A DNA stretch of 64,000 bases from the NCBI RefSeq assembly GCF_020687805.1, contig NZ_JAJEWQ010000003.1, forward strand, positions 18,162 to 82,161, written 5' to 3'. Made by a program: the position numbers and the translations under genes. Under the pieces are notes generated by a model that ran no database searches, was not told the DNA's origin, and saw only the letters and a program-made list of their open reading frames with translations. Positions 1 through 8,984 of this stretch are shown here, in pieces. This DNA is from Planctobacterium marinum (GTDB lineage Bacteria; Pseudomonadota; Gammaproteobacteria; Enterobacterales; Alteromonadaceae). Numbering within the stretch: the first letter of the stretch is position 1; every line of letters starts with the position of its first letter.

Positions 1-58
1 TAACCGGCACCACTATCGCCAGCGCAAACAGCAAGCCCAGTGGCAATAAAAAGCTCAT
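1..58 (-). CDS. BatA-like membrane protein, N-terminus only
   Basis: Only the first 19 codons are in the window; the gene continues past position 1. The peptide starts MSFLLPLGLLFALAIVVPV, a single hydrophobic helix typical of the N-terminus of BatA/aerotolerance-type proteins that follow MoxR and DUF58 genes. Its ATG overlaps the stop of the DUF58 gene in an ATGA arrangement, so the two are translationally coupled. The family assignment rests on this short helix and on context only. Confidence 0.55.
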   Translation of the reverse strand, partial: MSFLLPLGLLFALAIVVPV

Positions 59-951
59 CGTCCTTGCCTCGTGCGTTGCTGCAAAAACTGGGTGATGGCT
101 TCGCTAAAATCATTGTCCACCGACAGGCGTTGCAGATTAATGGCTCGCTGATCGCAATGACTGGCCAGTTGCTGTAGCCAGGCTTGTTGTTCTGCTAAAA
201 AGCGCGTTTTAACGCTACTGGCATTGACCTTTCTGATCTCCCCGGTTTCCAGATCTTCAAATTTAATAAAGCCGCGGTAATCAAATTGCAGCTCCTCCAG
301 GGAGTGCAGATGCAACAGCAGCACATCATTTTTTTGATGCTTTAACAGCGACAGGCAATCACTGATTTCGGTACCTGATTGATAACAATCACTGATAAAC
401 ACCACCATGCAGGCTTTACTCACCAGCCCGGATAAGTGTGATTGCCAGTGAGTACCAGGAAAAGCGCCGGTGCTATTGTGTTGCTGCAACGCATTCAACA
501 CCCGATACCAGTGAGCCCGGCCACTACCGGTTGCGGTAATATCCAGACCATTATTATTAATTAATGTGAGTGAAAAAGGATCGCCCTGTTTTTGTGCCAG
601 ATAAGCCAGCGCGCCAATCAAATACTTGCCGTAATTAAATTTACTGAGGGCCCCTTGTGACTGGCTGATGAAGTTCATGGAGGCGCTGCTGTCCAAAATA
701 AAATGAATACTTCGTTCACTTTCCCGTTCGGCTTCCCGCACGAAGTACTTGTCACTACGGGCAAACAGCTTCCAGTCGATTTTGGCAGCTTCATCGCCCT
801 GTTGGTACACCTTATATTGATTAAAATCGGTGCCTACGCCCTTGCGTACACTGGGATGATGACCACTTAAATAGCCTTCAGCGATGGTGCGGGAAATAAA
901 TTCCAGATCATCGTATTGCAGCAGTGCCAACAGCTCTTCGGGTAACGCCAT
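55..951 (-). CDS. DUF58 domain protein (vWA-like fold)
   Basis: A 298-aa protein that pairs with MoxR ATPases; family members have a von Willebrand A-like domain and are thought to act at the membrane with MoxR and BatA-type partners. The signature DUF58 stretch, DYRxYxxGD-like (FNQYKVYQQGDEAAKIDWKL) with ARS..YFVREAERE, lies around residues 40-80, followed by a MIDAS-like HFILDSSASM motif near residue 85. A longer frame extends to 1050, but that start would overlap the MoxR gene by 83 nt; ATG at 951 lies 17 nt after the MoxR stop and begins MALPEELLALL, where the conserved domain begins. The substrate is unknown. Confidence 0.85.
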   Translation of the reverse strand: MALPEELLALLQYDDLEFISRTIAEGYLSGHHPSVRKGVGTDFNQYKVYQQGDEAAKIDWKLFARSDKYFVREAERESERSIHFILDSSASMNFISQSQGALSKFNYGKYLIGALAYLAQKQGDPFSLTLINNNGLDITATGSGRAHWYRVLNALQQHNSTGAFPGTHWQSHLSGLVSKACMVVFISDCYQSGTEISDCLSLLKHQKNDVLLLHLHSLEELQFDYRGFIKFEDLETGEIRKVNASSVKTRFLAEQQAWLQQLASHCDQRAINLQRLSVDNDFSEAITQFLQQRTRQGR

Positions 952-967
952 GAAATTCAGGTCCGTA

Positions 968-1978
968 TTACAAAAACGACTGGCCTTTGAGACTGTCTTG
1001 CCAAAGCTGTTCAACGATAGCATCTGCGCTTTGTTTATCCGCTTCAGCATGGAAATTTAACAATATACGATGTCGTAACACACTGGCAGCGACAGATTGT
1101 AAATCCTCCAGGGTTACTGCAAAGCGCCCGGCAATCAGGGCCTTCGCTTTAGCGCATAACACCAGTGCCTGCCCGGCTCTGGGTCCTGCCCCCCAAATCA
1201 CATATTTATTCACCATGTCATGAGCGCTTTCTACCGGTCTTGTCTGACGTACCAACTGTACGGCAAATTCCAACAATTCAGGGGCAATCACCACCTCTTT
1301 TACCAGTTGTTGTAGCTCAATGATCTGTTCAGCATTCAACAGTGGTTTCAGCGTGGCCGAGTAGTTTCCCGTGGTTCGCTGTAGCACCTGCAACTCCTCT
1401 TCCGCACTGGGGTAATCCACTTTCACCAACATTAAAAAGCGGTCCAGTTGCGCTTCTGGCAAGGGGTATGTGCCCGACTGTTCCACTGGATTTTGGGTCG
1501 CCAAAACAAAGAAAGGGTCAGGCAAGGCATAGCGCTTTCCGGCATAGGTAACCTGTTTTTCCTGCATGGCTTCCAGTAACGCAGCCTGTGTTTTAGGTGG
1601 AGTACGGTTGATTTCATCGGCCAGTAAAAAATGGGTAAACACTGGCCCTTTAATAAAGTTGAACTCACGCTTGCCGGTGGCGTGTATCTCCTCCAGTAAT
1701 TCGGTACCTACGATATCGCTGGGCATCAAATCGGGGGTAAACTGCAGACGGTGAAAGCTTTGCTCCAGGGTTTCGGCCAATGAAGATGCCAGCAGAGTTT
1801 TTGCCAAACCCGGTGCGCCTTCCAGCAAACAATGACCCCGAGCCAACAAACACACCAGTACCTGCTCAATCACCGCTTTTTGACCAACGATACGCTTGCC
1901 AATTTCTTCAACGACGAGCTGGAGGCTATCAAGCGATTTGCGTTCCAGCGATGTGTGTTCCAACGGTTTGTTTTCCAT
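968..1978 (-). CDS. MoxR-family AAA+ ATPase
   Basis: A 336-aa AAA+ ATPase of the MoxR branch, chaperone-like enzymes that help mature or activate partner proteins, often with vWA/DUF58 proteins. Visible motifs are IVGQ near residue 30, Walker A GAPGLAKT near residue 56, Walker B LLADEINR, sensor 1 LATQNP and an arginine-rich LPEAQLDRF segment. Length is normal for the family. The start at 1978 lies 9 nt after the DUF4159 stop. It sits in the middle of the TldD-TldE-DUF4159-MoxR-DUF58-BatA operon, so it probably works with the DUF58 and BatA-like products. Confidence 0.92.
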   Translation of the reverse strand: MENKPLEHTSLERKSLDSLQLVVEEIGKRIVGQKAVIEQVLVCLLARGHCLLEGAPGLAKTLLASSLAETLEQSFHRLQFTPDLMPSDIVGTELLEEIHATGKREFNFIKGPVFTHFLLADEINRTPPKTQAALLEAMQEKQVTYAGKRYALPDPFFVLATQNPVEQSGTYPLPEAQLDRFLMLVKVDYPSAEEELQVLQRTTGNYSATLKPLLNAEQIIELQQLVKEVVIAPELLEFAVQLVRQTRPVESAHDMVNKYVIWGAGPRAGQALVLCAKAKALIAGRFAVTLEDLQSVAASVLRHRILLNFHAEADKQSADAIVEQLWQDSLKGQSFL

Positions 1979-1987
1979 TATTTATTC

Positions 1988-2686
1988 CTATGCGGTCAGT
2001 GCATACATGACGATATTGACAGCGAAACGGGTGTTATCAACGCGCAGCCAGCGCTTATTGCGAAAATCATAATCCCATTCACAACCATAATCTTTATTGC
2101 TGTAAAGCACGGCGATTTTGCCGTTGATTTCTATGGCTTTGAGGTATTCATGCACCAAATCATCTCCCCAACCATTGAGTTCATAGGACGTCCGTGGCGG
2201 TCCGTCAAAAGCGAAAAAGCTGGAATACAATGGATGATCATTAGGGATTTTTTGTAACGCGGACTCACCAAAGATATCCGCCATTTGTTGCTCAAAACTG
2301 CGGGCAAATAACCCGTCGATATCGTGATTGCAATCGTCCACAAACACAAAGCCGCCATTGCGCACGTATTGCTCAAAGTTATTGCGCTCTTCCAGGTTAA
2401 ACTGCACCAGTTTATGCCCTGCCATATAACAAAATGGGCTGTGCAACATTCGAGGGTCCGCTAACGGTAAGATTCGCTCGGTTAAATCCACCCGCAAATG
2501 CGTATATTCAATGAGCGAGTTTAAGATATTTGCCGGCGTACGCTCATCCACATCCCAGTCGCCGGACTCATAACTCAAACGGGTAAAGTAAAAGTCGTAA
2601 TCGTCAGCAAAACTCAGGGGTGGGAAAGCAGAAGCGGCCGATAAGGCCGCTAACTGTTGTAAAAAGCGTCGCCGCTCAGTGTGCAT
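1988..2686 (-). CDS. DUF4159 domain protein with Tat signal
   Basis: A 232-aa exported protein. The N-terminus MHTERRRFLQQLAALSAASA has a twin-arginine RRxFL motif and an alanine-rich hydrophobic stretch, so export by Tat is likely. The rest matches the DUF4159 pattern: a short glutamine-amidotransferase-like fold with YVRNGGFVFVDDC in the middle and a C-terminal region on the status of nearby residues (DYGCEWDYDFRN). Such genes recur beside MoxR/DUF58/BatA clusters. The start is 6 nt after the stop of the TldE-like gene. Molecular role unknown. Confidence 0.8.
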   Translation of the reverse strand: MHTERRRFLQQLAALSAASAFPPLSFADDYDFYFTRLSYESGDWDVDERTPANILNSLIEYTHLRVDLTERILPLADPRMLHSPFCYMAGHKLVQFNLEERNNFEQYVRNGGFVFVDDCNHDIDGLFARSFEQQMADIFGESALQKIPNDHPLYSSFFAFDGPPRTSYELNGWGDDLVHEYLKAIEINGKIAVLYSNKDYGCEWDYDFRNKRWLRVDNTRFAVNIVMYALTA

Positions 2687-2692
2687 AACGAC

Positions 2693-4060
2693 TTACACTG
2701 CGTCAGACAAACTACTGAAGGTAAAGTCGCGGATCTTCATGGGCGGAATTAGACCACCATTGATTCGCACCGGTTTACCCATGGCTTCGATGTTGTTCAA
2801 CATGATGATAGGACTTTCATTGAAGCGGAAGTTCTTCACCGGATACTTGATTTCGCCGTTTTCCACATAGAAGGTGCCATCTCGGGTTAACCCTGTGTAC
2901 ATCAGGGACTGCGGATCGAGCTGGCGAATGTACCACAAGCGAGTGACCAGGATGCCCTTGCGGGTGTTTTTGATCATTTCCTCCAGCGAATCACTTCCGC
3001 CTTCCATGATGATCTGGGTATTACCGCCGAAAATGCCGCCCCCCGTATAATGGGTAGGCTTGTACTCCGTCCCGGTTTTTTGCGCCCAGTAACGGGAATT
3101 CGGCATATTCTTTACCACCCCTTTTTCAATCCACACGGTCTTATCCACCGCATGCCCGTCAGAGGCAAAAGGCGCAGTTGGGACTTCACTGTTTTGCGGA
3201 TCAGAATACAGCGTGACCCGCTCATCAAACATTTTCTGCCCCAGCTTGTTTAGTGGGCCGTCTTCTTTGCGATCCTGGGGTTTGATACTCAAAAAGCTAC
3301 GACCTTCATCGGCACTGCGCTGATCCATAGCGTTAAACATGTTGGAAATCAGCTGCACAGTGGCCGCTGGCTCCAGGATCACCGTGTATTTACCGGGTTC
3401 CATTTCCTTAGCATCCACTGAGCCTTTGGCCTTTTGAATGGCAATGTTGGTGGCTGACTTAGTATCCAGATTTGACGAGTCAGTAAAATCACGGGTTACC
3501 CAGCCAGAGCCTTTCCCGTCTTCGGTACGCAATGTCGCGGTAAAATCAATGTTGGTATTGGTATCGTAGGCAAACAATCCTTTATTGTTCATGATGGCGA
3601 CAAAGGATTCGCTGTCATTAATAAAGCCCGATACCACTAACTTGCCCTTTTTCGACAGCGCAATGCTGTCATTGGCCATGTTAGCCCGGGTATCCGGGGT
3701 AATCGCCGCTGTAGTGGCGGAATGACCATTGACCTTTTTGTATTTTTGCGGCTCCAGTACCGGCATAAACTCCGGGTTTTCCGGGGCCAGCTTAGCCAGT
3801 TCTTCAGAGCGCCCAACCACTTTTTTCAGTGATGCATCGTCAAACTCATTTATCGTTGCCACACCGGTTTTCTTACCAAAAGACGACTGCACCACCAGGG
3901 TTACATCACTTACTTCGCCAGCGGTAGATACGGTATTCCTGGCATAACGCACGTTGCCTTCCAGACTGCCGGATAAGTTACATTCACACTCATCGGCTTT
4001 GGAGAATGACAACACTTTCACCAATAATTCTTTTGCTTCTTTTTCGCTGATAATAGCCAT
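2693..4060 (-). CDS. TldE/PmbA-like metallopeptidase subunit
   Basis: A 455-aa member of the PmbA/TldD family. In the E. coli TldD-TldE heterodimer, TldD carries the metal and TldE/PmbA shapes the chamber; the complex degrades unfolded peptides and matures microcin B17. No HExxxH motif is present here, fitting the TldE role. The C-terminal hallmark is visible (VKNFRFNESPIIMLNNIEAMG near residues 410-430). The N-terminus has no signal peptide although the partner TldD-like protein has a Tat signal, so co-export by hitch-hiking is possible. It lies 31 nt after the TldD-like gene. Confidence 0.88.
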   Translation of the reverse strand: MAIISEKEAKELLVKVLSFSKADECECNLSGSLEGNVRYARNTVSTAGEVSDVTLVVQSSFGKKTGVATINEFDDASLKKVVGRSEELAKLAPENPEFMPVLEPQKYKKVNGHSATTAAITPDTRANMANDSIALSKKGKLVVSGFINDSESFVAIMNNKGLFAYDTNTNIDFTATLRTEDGKGSGWVTRDFTDSSNLDTKSATNIAIQKAKGSVDAKEMEPGKYTVILEPAATVQLISNMFNAMDQRSADEGRSFLSIKPQDRKEDGPLNKLGQKMFDERVTLYSDPQNSEVPTAPFASDGHAVDKTVWIEKGVVKNMPNSRYWAQKTGTEYKPTHYTGGGIFGGNTQIIMEGGSDSLEEMIKNTRKGILVTRLWYIRQLDPQSLMYTGLTRDGTFYVENGEIKYPVKNFRFNESPIIMLNNIEAMGKPVRINGGLIPPMKIRDFTFSSLSDAV

Positions 4061-4091
4061 TTTAAAAATCCTCTCTCATTGTTGTCAGTGC

Positions 4092-5720
4092 TTACACGTT
4101 ACGCGCGGTGTTGATAACGTTGACATTGTTAAATCGGGTAGTGGGACAACCGTGCGATACGGCGCTCACCTGAGAGGGTTGGCCTTTGCCATCAAAGAAA
4201 GAACCGCCCAGGCGATAATCTGATTTACCGGCCATTTGGGCACAGCTGTTCCAGAATTCCTGAGTATTGGACTGGTAGGCAACATCTTCGATTTGGTCTG
4301 TGATCTTGCCATCTTTGATTTCATAAAATAACTGACCACCAAACTGGAAGTTGTAGCGCTGCTGGTCAATGGAAAAGGAGCCGCGACCGGCGATATAAAT
4401 ACCGTCTTCCACGTCTTTGATTACATCTTCTGCGGAGATATCTTTTTTATTGGGTCGTAACGAAACGTTTGGCATACGCTGGAACTGCACATCTGCCCAG
4501 CTTTGTGAATAACAGCAACCATGAGACTCTTTCTGATCAATCATGTGCACCTGATCTCGAGTGGCCTGGTAGTTCACCAGGATACCGTCTTTAACCAGGT
4601 CCCATTCTTTGGTTTTAACCCCCTCATCGTCGTAACCCACATAGCCCAGAGAGCCTTCCTGAGTCTTGTCAGCAAACAGGTTAACGATGTCAGAGCCGTA
4701 CTGGAATTTACCGGAGCGCCATTTATCCAATGTAGCAAAGCTGGTTCCGGCATAGTTGGCTTCATAACCCAGGACCCGATCCAGCTCCAGAGGGTGCCCC
4801 ACAGACTCGTGGATGGTTAACATCAGGTGAGCCGGGTCCAGTACCAGATCATATTTACCAGGTTCAACGGATTTAGCCTTTAATTTGGCTTTAAGCTGCT
4901 TGCCAGCTTCAGCGGCATCTTCCAACATATCGTATGAATTTTTATAGCCGATATTCGCGCCCTGAACCCGAATCTTGTCTTCTTCTTTACCGTCCAGGTA
5001 TTCAAAACCCATACCCACCGGATTACCCAGGCTGTTACGGGTTTTAAAGCCGCCTTCACCTACCGAAGTGGCGAAGAAAGGTGCCCATAAACGATGTACA
5101 TCCTGATCAATGTAGGAGCCATCACTGGAGGCAAAATACTTCTGTTCATTCACGAGGAACAAAATTGAGGTGATGTAATTGGCGCCGTTAGCCATCGCAG
5201 CATCATTGACCGACAACAATAAATCCACTTTTTCTTTAATGGGAATTTCAATGGCGTTTTTCTTGATAGGCGTTTGCCAGGATACCTCACCAACCCCTTT
5301 CACCGGAGCCAGTTTGACCGGTTCATCCTGAAATTTAGAGTTGGCTTTAGCGACAGCACAGGCCTGCTCGGCGGTTTTCGCTACTGAATCCGGGTCCATT
5401 TTAGAACTGGCAGCAAAGCCCCAGGTACCATTGACGATCACCCGAATACCCACGCCGGCAGACTCGGTATTAACGATATTGTCGACGTTCTTTTCTCTAG
5501 TGGTAACAAATTGATTCAGGTAGCGCCCTACACGCACATCACAGTAGGTAGCACCTTTTGCCTTAGCGGCATTTAACGCCACGTCCGCGAGACGCTTTTT
5601 AAACTGCACGTCCATGGGTTTATCCAGCAGTTGTTCTTCTGCCACTACATTACCCATGACAGGCAACATCAGGGCGCCCGTGCCGACGCCGGCGATTTTT
5701 ACAAATTCCCGTCTGTCCAT
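4092..5720 (-). CDS. TldD-like metalloprotease with Tat signal
   Basis: A 542-aa TldD/PmbA family protease. The metal motif HESVGH (HExxxH, about residues 304-309) is intact, followed by PLELDR as in TldD. The N-terminus MDRREFVKIAGVGTGALMLP is a twin-arginine signal, which the cytosolic E. coli TldD lacks, so this paralogue probably acts in the periplasm. ATG at 5720 is preferred over TTG at 5726 because GAGG sits about 7 nt upstream of the ATG. First gene of the operon running to the window's left end, with its TldE-like partner directly downstream. Confidence 0.9.
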   Translation of the reverse strand: MDRREFVKIAGVGTGALMLPVMGNVVAEEQLLDKPMDVQFKKRLADVALNAAKAKGATYCDVRVGRYLNQFVTTREKNVDNIVNTESAGVGIRVIVNGTWGFAASSKMDPDSVAKTAEQACAVAKANSKFQDEPVKLAPVKGVGEVSWQTPIKKNAIEIPIKEKVDLLLSVNDAAMANGANYITSILFLVNEQKYFASSDGSYIDQDVHRLWAPFFATSVGEGGFKTRNSLGNPVGMGFEYLDGKEEDKIRVQGANIGYKNSYDMLEDAAEAGKQLKAKLKAKSVEPGKYDLVLDPAHLMLTIHESVGHPLELDRVLGYEANYAGTSFATLDKWRSGKFQYGSDIVNLFADKTQEGSLGYVGYDDEGVKTKEWDLVKDGILVNYQATRDQVHMIDQKESHGCCYSQSWADVQFQRMPNVSLRPNKKDISAEDVIKDVEDGIYIAGRGSFSIDQQRYNFQFGGQLFYEIKDGKITDQIEDVAYQSNTQEFWNSCAQMAGKSDYRLGGSFFDGKGQPSQVSAVSHGCPTTRFNNVNVINTARNV

Positions 5721-5905
5721 TTCCAACCTCGTTGTCGTTAAGTGTTATTGTTCTATTTTTACTTTTTAGCAGCGTGTCAGACTGTCAGGATTCGAAACTT
5801 ACGTCAACACAGGCTGTTGTCATTGCCGCAAGTTAATATTTTCAAAATGTTTCCACCAGTACTGAACATAACCTGAACAACAAATGAACCATCCCTGTTC
5901 AAACA

Positions 5906-6763
5906 TTAAAGTAATGCAGTAACCGCAGCGATTTTGGGCCACCACATCATGATTGCGGCCGATATCACTCCAATCAGGCTAATAACAACACCTCCCCACA
6001 TCAAAGCGGCAACACTCCACACTCGATCTGCCTGTTTTTGCTTCTTTGCCCAGAAATAGCATTCAGCAAGCAACATAGGTAATAAATAACAGGCAAAAGA
6101 CAAAAAGATATCGGTTGGACCGTCCAGTTTGTTGCTATTGCCATTGGGGCCCTGATTGACCATATACCAGCCCATCAGATAGAGACGAAACGTCCACACG
6201 GCATTCACCAGGATAAAGCTGTGTACTGCCCACCGCATATGCAAATCCAGTCTTTTTTTAACGGCATAACGCCAGGCCATCGCGATAGCGAACAGGATTA
6301 AGATTCCATTTAAGGTAATGCCCAATGAGCCTAAATCACTTAATCTTAAACCCGTAACCCATTGCAGATACAATCCGGTAACGGCACCGGAAACACCCAA
6401 TGAGAAAAACACCCGACCATTCCAGCGATGAAATGCGCGAAAGCGATTGCGAATCGCTGGGATCAGTTGCATACAACCGAAAACAGACAGGTAAGCTGCC
6501 GGTAATATATGAGACAAAAAGACAACGAAATCGAAACCCTCAGCCTTTTTGTAACCTAAGGTAGGCGTTATCTCAGCGATATTTATATTGAGTATCAGGG
6601 TTAAGGCATACACCATTAGAATGTATGTTGCGAATGCCCATTGACCTGCCAAAGCAAGTACCACCCAACTTTTTACACTTAAATCGAGAAATTTTCTGGC
6701 ATGGGTTACCTTAAAAATGGCTCCGGCTTCACCAACATGCGATTGACTTTGTATACGATTCAT
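5906..6763 (-). CDS. DUF2306 integral membrane protein
   Basis: A 285-aa polytopic inner-membrane protein with about seven hydrophobic segments. The pattern AFHRWNGRVFFSLG and HMRWAVHSF matches DUF2306 proteins, which have conserved histidines in or near the membrane helices; their biochemical function is not established. It stands alone between the TldD operon and a divergent AraC-type regulator, which may control it, since the two starts face each other across about 90 nt. Confidence 0.75.
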   Translation of the reverse strand: MNRIQSQSHVGEAGAIFKVTHARKFLDLSVKSWVVLALAGQWAFATYILMVYALTLILNINIAEITPTLGYKKAEGFDFVVFLSHILPAAYLSVFGCMQLIPAIRNRFRAFHRWNGRVFFSLGVSGAVTGLYLQWVTGLRLSDLGSLGITLNGILILFAIAMAWRYAVKKRLDLHMRWAVHSFILVNAVWTFRLYLMGWYMVNQGPNGNSNKLDGPTDIFLSFACYLLPMLLAECYFWAKKQKQADRVWSVAALMWGGVVISLIGVISAAIMMWWPKIAAVTALL

Positions 6764-6852
6764 TTTTCTATCCAGATGATTAAAGTGCCGTCAGTCTGTC
6801 GCCAAAAACACGTGATTACTCGCCGACTTCTGAATTCAGACCTACAAAGTTG

Positions 6853-8022
6853 ATGTATTTTGTTGCAATAAGAAAATTGCCTGACATAGCCTCAGTCGCT
6901 ATGATGCCCCTACTGCAAGCACCAAAAATAAAGCCCATGGAAAAACTGACCAGCATTCAGCTAGCACTTTTAGCCACAACGTTAGGATTGTTGATGGCGC
7001 AAACCATGGTGAAGCAAAAACACACCATGCATTTATTGTTTGCTCTTTTTTTAGGCTCTGTGGCGATGGGCACAGCACAAAAATTATCCGGCGATATACT
7101 GGGGAACTATCGTTATCTGGTGGGCATGGGTGCCTGTGCCACCTGTAACGTATACTGGTTATTGTCACGTACGCTGTTTCGTTCGAAACAAGCCTTGTCA
7201 GCCCAGCACCTTTTGTTCGCCCTGGCCCTGGGCATACTCATCATGTTCAAACAAGGCTATCTGTTTCTGGACAACCTGTGGCAATTCGACAGCGCAACAA
7301 ACCAAAATACCATTGCGATTCTTGGTGAGCTGACGATGATGTTGTCTTCCTGCGTGTTAATTCTCACAATATGGGAAGGTATCAATGGCTTTCAGCAGGC
7401 AACCAGCACTGAGAAACAACAACGCCTGCTGTTTATAATCACTATTACCTCGGCCATCGCTATCTGCAAAACTGTCACCTCCACGTCTTTTTTGACGCCT
7501 GATATGGCGCGATTTGTAGTAAGCGCTGTTGCTGTCTACGTAATTTGTACAACACAATTGTTGATATTCTGGATCAGCCAGACAAGAAAGGCTGCACTAA
7601 CAGGCTCCGGATTGACACAGCAGCATTCAGTCAACAATCCAATATCGGATACACAGTTAGCGGCACTGACAACACGCCTGGATAACCTGCTTTGCGCTCA
7701 AAAACGCTTCTTACAACCCAACCTGAAAGTAGCCGACATGGCTCGCGAACTGGATGTTTCAGAATACCTGATCAGTCGGGCTATCAGGCACAATTCAGAC
7801 GGCAAAAATTTCAATCAACATGTTAATGCCCTGCGCATCCAACATGCCCAAACCCTGTTACAGGATGCCGGTAAGCAACACTGGTCCGTGCTGGTGATTG
7901 CCCTGGAAAGCGGCTTCGCGTCAATTGGCCCGTTTAATCGGGCATTCAAACAAATATGCGGGGTTACACCCAATCAATACCGTCAGGAAGCATTACAACT
8001 GCAATCGCTCAATTGCCATTAG
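6853..8022 (+). CDS. Membrane-anchored AraC-family regulator
   Basis: Up to 389 aa: six or seven hydrophobic helices in the first 240 residues, then an AraC/XylS double helix-turn-helix domain over roughly the last 100 (LKVADMARELDVSEYLISRAIR and the second helix pair ending FNRAFKQICGVTPNQYRQ). Such membrane-bound AraC regulators sense an unknown signal in the envelope. The start is unsure: ATG codons at 6853, 6901, 6904 and 6937 are in frame, none with a good ribosome-binding site; 6937 (MEKLTSIQLALL) gives the most family-like N-terminus. Divergent to the DUF2306 gene. Confidence 0.82.
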   Translation: MYFVAIRKLPDIASVAMMPLLQAPKIKPMEKLTSIQLALLATTLGLLMAQTMVKQKHTMHLLFALFLGSVAMGTAQKLSGDILGNYRYLVGMGACATCNVYWLLSRTLFRSKQALSAQHLLFALALGILIMFKQGYLFLDNLWQFDSATNQNTIAILGELTMMLSSCVLILTIWEGINGFQQATSTEKQQRLLFIITITSAIAICKTVTSTSFLTPDMARFVVSAVAVYVICTTQLLIFWISQTRKAALTGSGLTQQHSVNNPISDTQLAALTTRLDNLLCAQKRFLQPNLKVADMARELDVSEYLISRAIRHNSDGKNFNQHVNALRIQHAQTLLQDAGKQHWSVLVIALESGFASIGPFNRAFKQICGVTPNQYRQEALQLQSLNCH

Positions 8023-8036
8023 CCACGCTGTCGCTG

Positions 8037-8053
8037 TTTCACAAGGGTTTCAC
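8037..8053 (+). promoter_or_regulatory. Direct repeat TTTCAC-N5-TTTCAC, response-regulator box
   Basis: Reads TTTCACAAGGGTTTCAC. Two hexamers 11 bp apart, the architecture bound by OmpR/PhoB-type regulators. It ends 50 nt before the ATG at 8104. Near-identical boxes precede the DJ-1 gene (13742-13758) and the ABC operon (17073-17089) at the same distance and orientation. Confidence 0.6.
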
Positions 8054-8103
8054 ATTTACCCCATTAAGCTCAGTGTTTCTTCTTACCTGTAAAAGAGAAC
8101 ATT

Positions 8104-8898
8104 ATGCTTGTGCAACGTAAAAAATGGCCCTGCGTCCTGCTCCTGGCCACACTGGCTTCCGGCCTGACAACAGCGGTTTCTGCGAGGGAAAATGTCAGTC
8201 CTGCCACTTTCGCCGCGACTAACTCCCTGCATCTGAAAACCATGATAACGGAGGCCATTAGTGCGTTTGAAAACACTGAGCGAAATAGCTGGTCGCACTA
8301 CATAGACCGCTACGAAAACGAAGAAGGTGATATCAGCAGCAGCACTGAACACTATGATGCCGGGCAACCCGCAGGGCAGCGTTGGACACTACTAACACTC
8401 AATGGTAAACAGCCTTCTGACAAAGCCCAGCGCAAGTATCAACAAAAACGACAAAAGCAACGTGAGAAGAACTCAGAAAACCAGGAGCAGAGCTTTTCGA
8501 TCAGTTTACAGGAGCTAATTCAAACCGCTACGCTGACGTTAAACAGCGAAGATACACACTTTGTATACGCCAATTTTAAGGTTTCCCTGCCACGGATTGG
8601 TGAGGATGCGTCAAAGCACCTGACGGGATTGCTGAGCTACAACAAACAACATCAATTTATTGAATCCATCGAAATCAGCAACACGGCCCCCTTTTCGCCC
8701 ATGTTCAGTGCAGAAATTACCGAACTTACCATTCAGTTTAATTTCCAGAAAATTGACAGCGCAGTCCTGCCTCTGTCAAACCAGATGACAATGAAAGGCA
8801 GTTGGGCATTTTTCACAGAAATTAATGAGGTTTCAAAAGATACCTATCGCGATTTCAACCGGATTTCAGACACCGAACAAAATCCTCAGGCCAAATGA
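8104..8898 (+). CDS. Secreted protein of unknown function
   Basis: A 264-aa protein I do not recognise. The N-terminus (RKKW followed by a leucine/alanine stretch ending near VSARE) is a signal peptide with cleavage around residue 27. The mature part is polar, with a lysine/glutamine-rich charged segment at residues 105-130 and a beta-rich C-terminal half; no cysteines remain after the signal, and no catalytic motif is seen. It follows the AraC gene but has its own promoter region with a TTTCAC direct repeat shared with the two-component/ABC cluster, so it may belong to that regulon. AAAGAGAA serves as ribosome-binding site. Confidence 0.75.
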   Translation: MLVQRKKWPCVLLLATLASGLTTAVSARENVSPATFAATNSLHLKTMITEAISAFENTERNSWSHYIDRYENEEGDISSSTEHYDAGQPAGQRWTLLTLNGKQPSDKAQRKYQQKRQKQREKNSENQEQSFSISLQELIQTATLTLNSEDTHFVYANFKVSLPRIGEDASKHLTGLLSYNKQHQFIESIEISNTAPFSPMFSAEITELTIQFNFQKIDSAVLPLSNQMTMKGSWAFFTEINEVSKDTYRDFNRISDTEQNPQAK

Positions 8899-8984
8899 TA
8901 CCGTTCTCTTCAATGCTGAAGCGCCCTGCCCGCAGACTCAACTCCCCGCTATAGTGTGGAGCCAGAAGCGGGGGCTGTATCTGC

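Noticed and set aside
8944..8973. Hairpin CCCCGCT / AGCGGGG after the secreted-protein gene
   Set aside because: Stem is only seven pairs and lacks a T-run; it may be an incidental GC-rich fold.
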